Of a stretch of 64,000 nucleotides of DNA, positions 55,463 through 63,805 are shown piece by piece; position 1 is the stretch's first letter; every line of letters starts with the position of its first letter. Made by a program: the position numbers and the translations under genes. The DNA lies in contig NZ_FQVA01000004.1 in NCBI RefSeq assembly GCF_900129095.1, forward strand, positions 124,001-188,000, in the 5' to 3' direction. This DNA comes from Microbulbifer donghaiensis. Its GTDB lineage: Bacteria; Pseudomonadota; Gammaproteobacteria; Pseudomonadales; Cellvibrionaceae. A model generated the notes under the pieces. It ran no database searches, was not told the DNA's origin, and saw nothing but the letters and a program-made list of their open reading frames with translations.

Positions 55463-56374
55463 TTAAACCACTGCCTTCTGCTGTAACTGCAGTTTCCGCC
55501 GCTGCGCCAGTGCATCCACCGAATAGAGCAGCAGTCCCAGCCACACGAAGGTAAAGGTCATCAGTGTGTCGTGGTCAAACGGCTCGTGGAACAGCATGAC
55601 CGCGACCAGCAGCTGCAGTGTCGGCGCGATGTACTGCAAGAATCCCACCGTCGACAGGTTCAGCCGCCGCGCGGCGATATTGAACAGCAGCAGGGGCGTC
55701 AGCGTGATGGGGCCGGCGAGCAGCAGCAGGCCATTCAACTGCCAGCTGTTGTTCAGTGGATTGCTGCTGGGGCTAGTGCTCCAGACCAGGTAGGCCAGAG
55801 CGAGTGGCAGCATAAAGAGGGTCTCCACGGCGAGACCGGTCAGGCTGTCCACCGGCGCGCGCTTGCGTACCAGGCCGTAGAAGCCGAACGTCAGTGCCAG
55901 AAAAAGCCCGACCAGCGGTAACCGCCCGAACTGCAACAGGTACCAGCCGATGCCGACTGCCGCCAGGCCGACGGCGACCCACTGCAATCGGCGCAGCCTT
56001 TCTCCCAGCACCAGCACGCCCAGCAACACGCTGATCAGCGGGTTGACGTAATAGCCGAGGCTGGCGTCCAGCAGGTGCTGGTTGGTGATGGCCCAGATGA
56101 ACACCAGCCAGTTGCTGCCGATCAGCAGCGCGGACAGCGCGAGTGTGCGCATTTTTCTATGGTCGCGCAGCGTTGCGCGGAAATCCCCCAGCTTACCGAT
56201 CAATACGAGGATGATCAGCGCCAGCACCAGCGCCCAGATACTCCGGTGTGCAAGTATTTCCGTGGAGGGAATACCTTCGAGCAGCTTGAAGTACAGCGGC
56301 GCCAGTCCCCAGAAGAGAAAGGCGGCAATACCGGCGAGCAGGCCGGTCGCGGCGGAGTCGTCTCTGTTGTGCAC
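55463..56374 (-). CDS. rarD: RarD-type EamA-family permease
   Basis: A 303-residue inner-membrane protein with ten hydrophobic segments in two EamA repeats. Text LLAGIAAFLFWGLAPLYFKLL at the start, then ILAHRSIWALVL and NWLVFIWAITNQHLLDASLGYYVNPL (split), is diagnostic of RarD, a drug/metabolite transporter superfamily member originally linked to chloramphenicol sensitivity. I chose GTG 56374, since the frame upstream to 56446 has no conserved content. Substrate unknown. It lies between serA and the hydrolase, converging on the latter. Confidence 0.9.
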   Translation of the reverse strand: MHNRDDSAATGLLAGIAAFLFWGLAPLYFKLLEGIPSTEILAHRSIWALVLALIILVLIGKLGDFRATLRDHRKMRTLALSALLIGSNWLVFIWAITNQHLLDASLGYYVNPLISVLLGVLVLGERLRRLQWVAVGLAAVGIGWYLLQFGRLPLVGLFLALTFGFYGLVRKRAPVDSLTGLAVETLFMLPLALAYLVWSTSPSSNPLNNSWQLNGLLLLAGPITLTPLLLFNIAARRLNLSTVGFLQYIAPTLQLLVAVMLFHEPFDHDTLMTFTFVWLGLLLYSVDALAQRRKLQLQQKAVV

Positions 56375-56500
56375 GGTAACTCGCAGATTGGGCCGATGGG
56401 CCGAAGGGGAGAGAATCTGGCGGGCGGCTGGAATGCCGCCCGCCATTTTGTAGCGCGGATTCTACAGGGAAAGTTGCAGGAAAGTCAGGTGCGTGCCGCG

Positions 56501-57748
56501 TTAGAACAGCACGCGGCAGCGCAGGGTATTCGGCACATTCTTCAGCTTCTCCATCGCCAGGTCCGAGTACTCGGCATCCACGTCGATCACCACGTAGCCG
56601 AGAGTCTCATTGGTTTGCAGGAACTGTGCGGAAATGTTGATCTTGTTGTCCGAGAATACCTGGTTGATGGCACTCAGCACGCCGGGCACGTTTTTGTGGA
56701 TGTGCAGCAGGCGGTGGGCACCCACATGGCCGGGCAGGGCCACTTCCGGGAAGTTGACGGAGCTGGTGGTGGTGCCGTTGTCGGAATAGTGGGCCAGCTT
56801 TTCCGCGACCTCGGTGCCGATATTTTCCTGCGCCTCCATGGTGGAACCGCCCACGTGTGGCGTCAGCAGCGCATTGTCGATACCGCGCAGTGGCGATACG
56901 AACTCGTCTTCATTGCCGCGCGGCTCCACCGGGAATACGTCGATGGCCGCGCCGGCCAGGTGGCCGCTCTTCAGTGCTTCCGCCAGCGCCTCGATCTCCA
57001 CGACAGTGCCGCGGGACGCGTTCAGCAGGATAGCGCCGGGTTTCATCTGCGCAATCTGCTTGGCGCCGATCATCATCTTGGTAGATGGCAGCTCCGGCAC
57101 GTGCAGGGACACCACGTCCGCCTCGGCCAGCAGCTCGTCGAGGGAGTGGATCTGGGTGGCGTTGCCCAGCGGCAGCTTAGTGATCACATCGAAAAAGACC
57201 ACGCGCATGCCCATGGCCTCCGCCATCACGGATACCTGGGAGCCGATGGCGCCGTAGCCGACAATGCCCAGGGTCTTGCCGCGCGCCTCGTAGGAGCCGG
57301 TCGCCGACTTGAGCCAGCCGCCGCGGTGGCACACCGCATTTTTCTCGGGAATGCCGCGCAGCATGAAAATGGTCTCAGCGATAATCAGCTCGGCCACGCT
57401 GCGGGTATTGGAATAGGGCGCGTTGAACACTGCGATGCCCAGCTCCGTCGCCGCCTGCAGGTCCACCTGGTTGGTGCCGATGCAGAAGCAGCCGATAGCG
57501 ATCAGTTTGTGCGCATTCTCCAGTACCTTGCGGGTCAGCTGGGTGCGGGAGCGGATACCGATAAAGTGGGCGTCGGCAATCTTCTCGATCAACTGCTCTT
57601 CCGGCAGCGAGGTCTTGAGGAACTCGATATTGGTGTAGCCGCGAGACGCCAGCAGGTCGATGGCGGACTGGTGCACGCCCTCCAGCAGCAGAATGCGGAT
57701 TTTGTCTTTTTGCAGAGACTCTTTTTGATCGAAATTGGGCAGAGCCAT
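56501..57748 (-). CDS. serA: D-3-phosphoglycerate dehydrogenase
   Basis: A 415-residue NAD-dependent enzyme catalysing the first step of serine biosynthesis. Text: KIRILLLEGVHQSAIDLL, FIGIRSRTQLTR, the Rossmann motif LGIVGYGAIGSQVSVMAEAM near residue 155, NASRGTVVEI, and TPHVGGSTMEAQENIG with the catalytic His near 290. The C-terminal ACT domain (about 340-415; HIHKNVPGVLSAINQVF) should mediate serine feedback inhibition, as in E. coli SerA (410 residues). ATG 57748 follows AAGAGAG. It is divergent from the FAH-family gene, a common arrangement in pseudomonads. Confidence 0.96.
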   Translation of the reverse strand: MALPNFDQKESLQKDKIRILLLEGVHQSAIDLLASRGYTNIEFLKTSLPEEQLIEKIADAHFIGIRSRTQLTRKVLENAHKLIAIGCFCIGTNQVDLQAATELGIAVFNAPYSNTRSVAELIIAETIFMLRGIPEKNAVCHRGGWLKSATGSYEARGKTLGIVGYGAIGSQVSVMAEAMGMRVVFFDVITKLPLGNATQIHSLDELLAEADVVSLHVPELPSTKMMIGAKQIAQMKPGAILLNASRGTVVEIEALAEALKSGHLAGAAIDVFPVEPRGNEDEFVSPLRGIDNALLTPHVGGSTMEAQENIGTEVAEKLAHYSDNGTTTSSVNFPEVALPGHVGAHRLLHIHKNVPGVLSAINQVFSDNKINISAQFLQTNETLGYVVIDVDAEYSDLAMEKLKNVPNTLRCRVLF

Positions 57749-57877
57749 AAACACTCTCTTGACGATGGGCGACTGGAAAAAAGTTACACTACGCCGGAGC
57801 CGGCGAGGGCGCGATCATACCACAAGCGGCCTGCAGCGCTTTATTCGAAATACCTATCCTAACTATCTAAATCAATT

Positions 57878-58540
57878 ATGTACCGACATCAATTTACCTG
57901 CGGCACCGATACCTCCCTTCCCCTCGGCAAAATCGTCTGTGTGGGCCGCAACTACGCCGACCACGCCGCCGAGCTGAACAACCCGGTGCCGGAGGCGCCG
58001 CTGCTGTTTATCAAGCCGGCTACTGCCGCGGTGCCGATGGCCGAACCCATTCACCTGCCGGCGGGGCGCGGCAGCTGTCACTTCGAGGGCGAACTGGCAC
58101 TGCTGATCGGCGATTCCCTGACCGACGCCAATGCGGCAGAAGTGCCCGCGGCCATCGCCGGCCTCGGCCTGGCGCTGGACCTGACCCTGCGCGACCTGCA
58201 GGCGCAGCTGAAAAAGGATGGTCATCCGTGGGAGAAGGCCAAGGGTTACGACGGCAGCTGCCCGCTGTCGCCCTTTGTGAAGCTGGACTGGCTGCCGGAC
58301 TGGGACAAACTCAGCTATTCCCTGTGGCTGAACGACGAGCTGCGCCAGCGCGGCAAGACGGCGCACATGCTGACGCCGATCCTGGATCTGGTGGCCTATA
58401 TCAGCAGCTACTTCACCCTGCAGCCCGGCGACGTGGTGCTGACCGGCACCCCTGCCGGCGTCGGCGAGCTGCTGCACGGCGACAGGATTGCGATGCAGCT
58501 TGAAGACGACTGGCTGCGGGTGGAGACCCGCGTCGCCTGA
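57878..58540 (+). CDS. Fumarylacetoacetate hydrolase (FAH) family protein
   Basis: A 220-residue FAH-fold enzyme. Key text: GKIVCVGRNYADHAAELNN near residue 17, PLLFIKPATAAVP, the metal-ligand motif CHFEGELALLIG (the E-x-E pair) near residue 68, LALDLTLRDLQ with the third acidic ligand, KGYDGSCPLSPF and VVLTGTPAGVGELLHGD. The family includes YcgM-like acylpyruvases and oxaloacetate tautomerases or decarboxylases that need Mg or Mn. It is divergent from serA. There is no Shine-Dalgarno sequence before ATG 57878. The exact substrate (acylpyruvate or oxaloacetate) cannot be decided. Confidence 0.9.
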   Translation: MYRHQFTCGTDTSLPLGKIVCVGRNYADHAAELNNPVPEAPLLFIKPATAAVPMAEPIHLPAGRGSCHFEGELALLIGDSLTDANAAEVPAAIAGLGLALDLTLRDLQAQLKKDGHPWEKAKGYDGSCPLSPFVKLDWLPDWDKLSYSLWLNDELRQRGKTAHMLTPILDLVAYISSYFTLQPGDVVLTGTPAGVGELLHGDRIAMQLEDDWLRVETRVA

Positions 58541-58860
58541 CCGACCCCTAGCCCTGGGGCTGGCACCATGGCGGGTCCTGGTGCCGGTAGCCCCTCGGGA
58601 AATAGTTACCGATCAGGTTTTTTCACGGACAGCCAGCGGCGGCGGGATCGGGTGGAGACTGGGGGTTGTCTGACCGCTCCGGGCGTAAAGGTCCTACCCC
58701 TCCCTGCAATGTCAGGTCCTGTAGCGGGTAGCCGGTTGGGAAATATTTACCGATCAGGTTTTTTCCCTGCCGGCTACCCGCTGCAGGACCGATCGGAGCC
58801 ATCAACGAAGCGGCTGGACTAATATTGTCGCAGTCCGCCCAACACCGCCCCGGAGACGCG
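58541..58860. repeat. Intergenic region with a duplicated structured element
   Basis: Two copies of a roughly 50-base element lie at about 58575-58624 and 58716-58764. They share GTCCTG..., GGGAAATA(G/T)TTACC and the run CCGATCAGGTTTTTTC. In the second copy the flanks form a 20-bp hairpin (58716-58735 with 58770-58789) around the shared core. No ORF here is convincing. Confidence 0.65.
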
Positions 58861-59394
58861 ATGACCGATCTCAACCCGACCACCACCATTCGCATTCTGA
58901 CCACCGGCGCCACCACCGAGAAGAGTTACTGCGAGGCCGAGGGCACGCTGAAGAACCGCGCCTCGATTATCCGCGACGGCCTGATCGCCAGCCTGCGCCT
59001 GCCCTACACGCGGCTGGAACTGGAGAGCGTGCTGAACAAGGACTCGCTGGAAATGGATGACAGCGACCGCCAGCTGATCGCCGATGCGGTGGTCCGCACC
59101 GCCGAGCTGGGCGAGCCGATCGTGGTGTTGCACGGCACCGATACCATGGCCGACACCGCCGAGTACTGCTTCCGCAAGCTGGGCACGCCGAAGGTCGCGG
59201 TGGTCTTCACCGGCGCCATGAAGCCGATGGGCTTTATCGATTCCGACGCGCGCCAGAATGTCACCGAGGCCCTGCTGGCCGCGCGGCTGATGTCGCCGGG
59301 TTTCTATATCGCCTTCCACAACCGGGTGTTCCCGGTGCCCGGGGTGTGCAAGAACCGCGATAGCGGCACTTTCGAGGCCTGTGCCGCGGAGTAG
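58861..59394 (+). CDS. Single-domain asparaginase-like protein
   Basis: A 177-residue protein corresponding to only the N-terminal domain of type I/II L-asparaginases, which are about 330 residues. Both catalytic threonine motifs appear in modified form: ILTTGATTEKSY near residue 13 (normally TGGTIA) and VLHGTDTMADTAEY near residue 91. VVFTGAMKPMGFIDSDARQN includes the conserved Lys. A CKNRDSGTFE tail replaces the second domain. The frame ends with an ordinary stop and codon use is normal, so it seems to be a real short family rather than a broken gene. Activity is doubtful without the second domain. ATG 58861 lacks a strong ribosome binding site. Confidence 0.8.
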   Translation: MTDLNPTTTIRILTTGATTEKSYCEAEGTLKNRASIIRDGLIASLRLPYTRLELESVLNKDSLEMDDSDRQLIADAVVRTAELGEPIVVLHGTDTMADTAEYCFRKLGTPKVAVVFTGAMKPMGFIDSDARQNVTEALLAARLMSPGFYIAFHNRVFPVPGVCKNRDSGTFEACAAE

Positions 59395-59471
59395 GCCGCC
59401 GCGGGAGTGCAGGATTCATCCCTACACTGAGACCTACTGCATTCAAATCAGGGTAGGAACTCTGATATTCT

Positions 59472-59500
59472 TTGATTTGTGATCACATTTTCGGTATAAA
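59472..59500 (+). promoter_or_regulatory. Promoter with palindromic spacer upstream of the aldehyde dehydrogenase
   Basis: TTGATT (59472-59477) and TATAAA (59495-59500) are 17 bases apart. The spacer begins with the perfect palindrome TGTGATCACA (59478-59487), and CGGTATAAACCG covers the -10. Either could be an operator. Confidence 0.6.
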
Positions 59501-59535
59501 CCGAACAATCATTCAGTTTCTAAATGAGGTGTGCC

Positions 59536-61044
59536 GTGTCAGAACAACAAAAGACTCCCCAAACCCTGCAGGAATGGCAGGCCCTGGCGGCCAGCCTCAA
59601 GATCGAAGGCCGCGCCTTTATCAACGGCGAATACGTGGACGCCCTGTCCGGCGAGACCCGGCCCTCCATCAACCCGGCGGATGGGCAGGAGCTGGTGCAG
59701 ATCGCCAGCTGTGGTCCGGAAGATGCCGAGCTGGCGGTAAAGGTGGCCCGCGAGACGTTTGAATCCGGCGTCTGGTCGCATATGCCGCCGATGGAGCGCA
59801 AAAAGATCCTGGTGCGCTTTGCCGAACTGGTCGAGCAGAACAAGGTGGAAATCGCACTGCTCGAGAGCCTCGATGCGGGCAAGCCGATCAGTGACACCAT
59901 GAATGTGGACGTGCCGAGCGCGGTCACCACTATTCGCTGGAACGGCGAGGCCATCGACAAGCTCTACGACGAAGTGGCCCCCACCGGCCCGAACGAGCTG
60001 GGCCTGGTCACCCGCATGCCCCTGGGGGTGGTCGCGGCGATAGTGCCGTGGAACTTCCCGCTGTCCACTACCGCGTGGAAGCTGGGCCCGGCCCTGGCCA
60101 CCGGCAACAGCGTGATCCTGAAACCCGCCTCGAACACGCCGTTGACCGCGATCAAGCTGGCCGGCCTGGCGAAAGAGGCCGGCCTGCCGGACGGCGTGCT
60201 GAACGTGCTGCCGGGCCCGGGCAGCAGCCTCGGCAAGGCGCTGGGCCTGCACATGGATATCGACTGCCTGACGTTCACCGGCTCTACCGAGGTGGGCAAG
60301 ACCTTGACCGAGTACTCCGGCCAGTCGAACCTGAAGCGCACCTTCCTCGAGCTGGGCGGCAAGAGCCCCAACATAGTGTTCGCCGATGCGGATCTGGATA
60401 AGGCCGCCGAAGCGGCGGCGCTGGCGATCTTCTACAACCAGGGCGAGACCTGCACCGCCGGCTCCCGCCTGTTGGTAGAGAAAGGCATTGCCGATGAATT
60501 TATCGAGAAGGTCAGGAAGGCCAGCGAGCGCTTTGTGCCGGGCCACCCCCAGGATCCGAACACCGTTATGGGTGCGCTGATCGACCAGAGCCAGTTCGAT
60601 ACCGTCGAGTTCTACGTGGCCAAGGGCCTGGAGCAGGGGGCGCAGCTGGTGTGCGGCGGCAAACCGGCGGCAGCGGTGGCCGGCGGTCACTACTACGAGC
60701 CCACCGTGTTCCGCGGTGTTACCGGCCAGATGACCATCGCCCGCGAGGAAATCTTTGGTCCGGTGCTGTCGGTGATCGAGTTCGAGTCCGAAGAGGAGGC
60801 GCTGCGCATCGCCAACGACTCCATCTACGGCCTCGCCGCCGGTATCTGGACCAACAACATCGGCCGCGCTCACCGCCTGGCCCGCGATATTCGCGCCGGC
60901 TCCGTGTGGGTGAACAACTACTTCGGCGGCGACATCACCGTGCCGTTCGGCGGCTTCAAGCAGTCCGGCAACGGCCGCGACAAGTCGCTGCACGCGCTGG
61001 ACAAGTACTGCGAACTGAAATCCACCTGGATCGATTTGAGCTGA
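59536..61044 (+). CDS. Aldehyde dehydrogenase (PuuC/gamma-glutamyl-aminobutyraldehyde type)
   Basis: A 502-residue NAD(P)-dependent enzyme. I chose GTG 59536, seven bases after GAGGTG, not ATG 59524. Catalytic residues: E272 in TFLELGGKSPN and the nucleophile C306 in NQGETCTAGSR; the cofactor site is IVPWNFPL ... KPASNTPL ... FTGSTEVGK. Overall text resembles E. coli PuuC and the gamma-Glu-GABA aldehyde dehydrogenases of putrescine degradation. An aminobutyraldehyde or other aldehyde substrate is therefore likely. No glutamyl-putrescine genes are adjacent, so the pathway is inferred only. A terminator follows at 61159. Confidence 0.93.
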   Translation: MSEQQKTPQTLQEWQALAASLKIEGRAFINGEYVDALSGETRPSINPADGQELVQIASCGPEDAELAVKVARETFESGVWSHMPPMERKKILVRFAELVEQNKVEIALLESLDAGKPISDTMNVDVPSAVTTIRWNGEAIDKLYDEVAPTGPNELGLVTRMPLGVVAAIVPWNFPLSTTAWKLGPALATGNSVILKPASNTPLTAIKLAGLAKEAGLPDGVLNVLPGPGSSLGKALGLHMDIDCLTFTGSTEVGKTLTEYSGQSNLKRTFLELGGKSPNIVFADADLDKAAEAAALAIFYNQGETCTAGSRLLVEKGIADEFIEKVRKASERFVPGHPQDPNTVMGALIDQSQFDTVEFYVAKGLEQGAQLVCGGKPAAAVAGGHYYEPTVFRGVTGQMTIAREEIFGPVLSVIEFESEEEALRIANDSIYGLAAGIWTNNIGRAHRLARDIRAGSVWVNNYFGGDITVPFGGFKQSGNGRDKSLHALDKYCELKSTWIDLS

Positions 61045-61158
61045 TTACAGCTACTGCGCGGATGCCTGGCGGCGTCCGCTCACTACGCTGAAATTGACTC
61101 ATAGTCCAGATCGACATATTGCTTAAGGGCTGAGCTCTCGGCCCTGACTCCTAAGCTT

Positions 61159-61184
61159 GGGCCGCAGTCGCGGCCCCTTTTTTC
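61159..61184 (+). terminator. Terminator downstream of the aldehyde dehydrogenase
   Basis: Stem GGGCCGC/GCGGCCC with a short loop followed by six T residues. The 304-base gap 61045-61348 otherwise holds no ORF that I support. Confidence 0.75.
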
Positions 61185-61300
61185 TTTCGCTTCTCCCTTA
61201 TCCGCGCCGATTTCGCCATTCGCAGATGGCGCGAATTTTATTCCTCGTCTATACCTAAATCATTGCCCTCTCAGAGGGATTCTGGCGACATGCTCACCTG

Positions 61301-61330
61301 GGCGGGCTGCCCGGCCCGCCGCTTTTTTTT
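61301..61330 (+). terminator. Second GC-rich hairpin with T tract before the small secreted-protein gene
   Basis: GGCGGGC/GCCCGCC stem, then GC and eight T residues, ending about 20 bases before GTG 61349. It may be a second terminator or a leader attenuator. Confidence 0.5.
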
Positions 61331-61348
61331 CTGCGCAGGAGACAACCC

Positions 61349-61711
61349 GTGAAATCCGCTTGCGTGTTTCTACTGATGTTATTGATTGCGTGCCCGGCTG
61401 CGGCAACCACCACGGCGGCCGGGGTGCTGGGCGAGATCGACGGCCTGCAGGAAGTCGAGCGATCGCATGCGGGCGAGTGGATACAGCTGTACGTATTTCG
61501 CGGTGAAGTGGTCAAAACCGGGCAGCGACTGGCCGTGCAGAGAAACGCATTCGGCAGAGTGATACTCGAATATGTTGCCGGCTCCTCCGGTGAGGTGAAG
61601 GTCGATGGCCGCGTAGCGCTGGGACCGCGCAACACCACGCTCGAAATCGAGATGGTCGGCGGCGAAGACGGCTGTGCGAACCGCGACTGTCCCGACTTTG
61701 CCAGCGATTAA
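61349..61711 (+). CDS. Small secreted protein of unknown function
   Basis: A 120-residue protein starting at GTG 61349 with a CAGGAGAC ribosome binding site. The signal peptide is MKSACVFLLMLLIACPAAA; the cysteine at position 15 is inside it rather than in a lipobox. The mature part looks beta-rich (WIQLYVFRGEVVKTGQRLAV, VILEYVAGSSGEVKVDG) and ends in an acidic tail with two close cysteines (GCANRDCPDF) that might form a disulfide or bind metal. I recognise no family. A terminator-like hairpin just upstream isolates it from the aldehyde dehydrogenase. Confidence 0.65.
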   Translation: MKSACVFLLMLLIACPAAATTTAAGVLGEIDGLQEVERSHAGEWIQLYVFRGEVVKTGQRLAVQRNAFGRVILEYVAGSSGEVKVDGRVALGPRNTTLEIEMVGGEDGCANRDCPDFASD

Positions 61712-61818
61712 TTACAGGTGGTGATGGACCGCGCCGACGCGGTGTAAAAGATTTGAGTTGTCGATCGGGGCTGGTACTCTCAGGGTCGCAATAGCGGCCC
61801 TTTTTATTGATGAAAGTA

Positions 61819-61976
61819 GAGCCTGTGCATACCAAATTCGATAGCCGGGACGGGCTGATTTCCGCAATACTGCGTTGCAGCTTGCTAATGTGGAACGACC
61901 ACATGGCGCTCGCTGCGCCTTGTCTTGCGAAACAATGGCCTCCGTCGCGACTATCGAATTTGGTATGAACAGGCTC
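61819..61976. mobile_element. MITE-like element with 26-bp terminal inverted repeats
   Basis: Terminal arms 61819-61844 and 61951-61976 (inner part ATACCAAATTCGATAG) are inverted copies with one mismatch in 26. The 106-base interior has no ORF of its own and shows further partial inverted pairing. The right arm contains the ATG of the DUF2007 gene. I see no clear target duplication. Confidence 0.6.
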
Positions 61977-62270
61977 ATATACACCCACGAGAACCGCCTG
62001 CTGGTGGAGCTGGCGAAAAGCAAGCTGGAAGTCGCCGGTATTCCGGTGTTCCTGAAGAATGAATTCGCCCAGGGCGGCTCCGGCGACCTGGCGCCGCACC
62101 AGACCTGGCCGGAGTTGTGGCTGGAGCGGGAGCGCGATTACGAGCGCGCGCGGCAGCTGCTTGCCGACGCGGAGGCGCAACAGGAATCGTGGCGCTGCCG
62201 CAGGTGCGGTGAGGAAAACGGCGCGGCCTTCGATTTTTGCTGGAACTGCCAACAGCCGCGCAATCCATAG
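61965..62270 (+). CDS. DUF2007 / zinc-ribbon protein
   Basis: A 101-residue protein. The DUF2007 text LIYTHENRLLVELAKSKLEVAGIPVFLKNE (about residues 4-33, split) is the signal-transducing-type PII-like fold also seen in YbaK-like small proteins. The C-terminal CRRCGEENGAAFDFCWNC is a CxxC...CxxC zinc ribbon. ATG 61965 falls in the right inverted repeat of the MITE-like element, so the element provides the start codon and the natural upstream region has been replaced; no Shine-Dalgarno sequence is seen. A longer frame upstream (from 61875) runs through the element. Function is unknown. Confidence 0.75.
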   Translation: MNRLIYTHENRLLVELAKSKLEVAGIPVFLKNEFAQGGSGDLAPHQTWPELWLERERDYERARQLLADAEAQQESWRCRRCGEENGAAFDFCWNCQQPRNP

Positions 62271-62279
62271 GAAATGCCG

Positions 62280-62684
62280 ATGCAAATTCTGATCAACATC
62301 GATGTGGATAACCTGGAGCGCGCCATCACCTTCTACCACGATGCCTTCGGCCTGCGTGTCGGTCGCCACTTTGGCGCCGCGGGGGTAGAGATGCTCGGCG
62401 CCAATGCGCCACTCTACCTGCTGGCCAAGGAAAGCGGCACCCGCGTCGCCACACCGCTGGCGCAGACGCGGCGCTACGAGCGCCACTGGACGCCGGTGCA
62501 CCTGGATCTGGTGGTCGAGGATGTCGAGGCCGCCGTCGAGCGGGCGGTGAACGCGGGGGCGAAACTGGAGGGAGAGATTCAGGTCAAAAAATGGGGGGCC
62601 ATTGCCGGCCTGTCCGACCCATTTGGCCACGGCTTCTGTCTGCTGGAGTTTCGCGGGCGAGGCTACGACGAGATCTGCCTGTAG
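62280..62684 (+). CDS. VOC-family (glyoxalase/bleomycin resistance-like) protein
   Basis: A 134-residue vicinal oxygen chelate protein. The two beta-alpha-beta-beta-beta modules begin ILINIDVDNLERAITFYHDAFGL and VHLDLVVEDVEAAVERAVNAG and end SDPFGHGFCLLEF, giving the metal-ligand positions H and E expected of the family. ATG 62280 (AGGA eight bases upstream) was preferred to ATG 62274. It follows the DUF2007 gene by nine bases and is likely translated from the same transcript. It may be a lactoylglutathione lyase-like detoxifying enzyme. The substrate is unassigned. Confidence 0.85.
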   Translation: MQILINIDVDNLERAITFYHDAFGLRVGRHFGAAGVEMLGANAPLYLLAKESGTRVATPLAQTRRYERHWTPVHLDLVVEDVEAAVERAVNAGAKLEGEIQVKKWGAIAGLSDPFGHGFCLLEFRGRGYDEICL

Positions 62685-62771
62685 CACCAATATTCAGTGC
62701 TGATTCAGCGTCTGGGGGCGATCCTTGTCATCGCCCTTTTTTATGGATCACAGCAAGTTTCCGGAAAACCT

Positions 62772-63491
62772 ATGAAGACACAGAACAACTTCGCCGCCCT
62801 GCTCCTGGGCGTCGGTATTCTCCTCGGCCTGACGGCACTGGGCTACCTGCTCGGCAACGCCGTGGACCGCTTCAAGGGCTACGAGCGCACCGTTGCGGTC
62901 AAGGGCCTGGCGGAGCGTGAGGTGCCGGCGGATATCGTGATCTGGCCGATCCAATTTACCGCCGCCAGCAATGACCTGCCGTCCCTGTACCGGGATATCG
63001 CCGGTAGCAGCGCGCGTATTGAGGGCTTCCTCGGCGATCAGGGGATAGCCCCGGAAGCGGTCTCCGTATCGCTGCCGGCGGTCACGGACAAATCGGCGCA
63101 GCAGTATGGCGGCGGGCCCAAGGCGGAGTTTCGCTATACCGCACTGCAGACCGTGACCGTCTATTCGAAGCAGGTCGATAAGGTGCGCGCGGCCATGGAC
63201 AAGCTGGCGGATCTGGGCAAGGAGGGGATCGCCTTCTCCCAGAACAACTACCAGGGCCAGATCGAATATATCTTCACCGGACTGAACGAAATCAAGCCGC
63301 AGATGGTCGAACAGGCCACCAAAGAGGCGCGACAGGTCGCACAGAAATTTGCCGAGGACTCCGATAGCGTATTGGGCAAAATCAAACGCGCCTCCCAGGG
63401 CCAGTTCAGCATCAGTGACCGCGACAAGAACAACCCGCATATCAAGAAAGTGCGCGTCGTTTCGACGGTCGAATACTACCTTTCAGACTGA
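62772..63491 (+). CDS. SIMPL-domain (DUF541) exported protein
   Basis: A 239-residue protein with an N-terminal hydrophobic anchor (FAALLLGVGILLGLTALGYLLG) and a SIMPL/DUF541 domain: RTVAVKGLAEREVPADIVIWPIQF near residue 40, VDKVRAAMDKLADLGKEGI near 130 and VEQATKEARQVAQKFAEDS near 180. SIMPL proteins (E. coli YggE-like) are periplasmic or membrane-linked and are associated with oxidative-stress protection, with unknown mechanism. ATG 62772 starts directly at the anchor; the frame upstream to 62697 is probably not translated. It is followed 11 bases later by the RcnB-like gene. Confidence 0.86.
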   Translation: MKTQNNFAALLLGVGILLGLTALGYLLGNAVDRFKGYERTVAVKGLAEREVPADIVIWPIQFTAASNDLPSLYRDIAGSSARIEGFLGDQGIAPEAVSVSLPAVTDKSAQQYGGGPKAEFRYTALQTVTVYSKQVDKVRAAMDKLADLGKEGIAFSQNNYQGQIEYIFTGLNEIKPQMVEQATKEARQVAQKFAEDSDSVLGKIKRASQGQFSISDRDKNNPHIKKVRVVSTVEYYLSD

Positions 63492-63502
63492 GGACACTCT
63501 GT

Positions 63503-63805
63503 ATGTTCAAACCCGCAATCGCCACCGGCCTCGCCGTCCTGCTGGCACTGCCGGCTGCCAGTGTGCTGGCCAAACCCGGCGAACTGCCGCCCGGCCTGCA
63601 GAAGAAAGTCGAGCGCGGCGGTGAACTGCCCCCGGGCTGGAAGAAGAAGCTGCAGGTGGGCGAAATCCTCGAGCCGGAAATTTACCACCACGGTGTGATC
63701 GTCAAACCGGTGGACAAGTACGGCCTGGTCACCATCAGCATCGAGGGCGAGATAGTCCGGCTGATGCACCACACCCATGAGATCGTCGAGATCCTCAGCC
63801 ACTGA
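63503..63805 (+). CDS. RcnB/CigR-like small periplasmic protein
   Basis: A 100-residue exported protein. The signal peptide ends near SVLAKP (residue 24). The mature N-terminus carries the tandem GELPPGLQKKVERGGELPPG-type repeat (residues 26-46) that marks RcnB and CigR-like proteins, and the C-terminal half (EIYHHGVIVKPVDKYGLVTI) follows the usual pattern. RcnB-type proteins influence nickel/cobalt efflux or envelope stress; others of this group have no known role. It is 11 bases after the SIMPL gene, so they form an operon. No metal transporter is adjacent. Confidence 0.8.
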   Translation: MFKPAIATGLAVLLALPAASVLAKPGELPPGLQKKVERGGELPPGWKKKLQVGEILEPEIYHHGVIVKPVDKYGLVTISIEGEIVRLMHHTHEIVEILSH

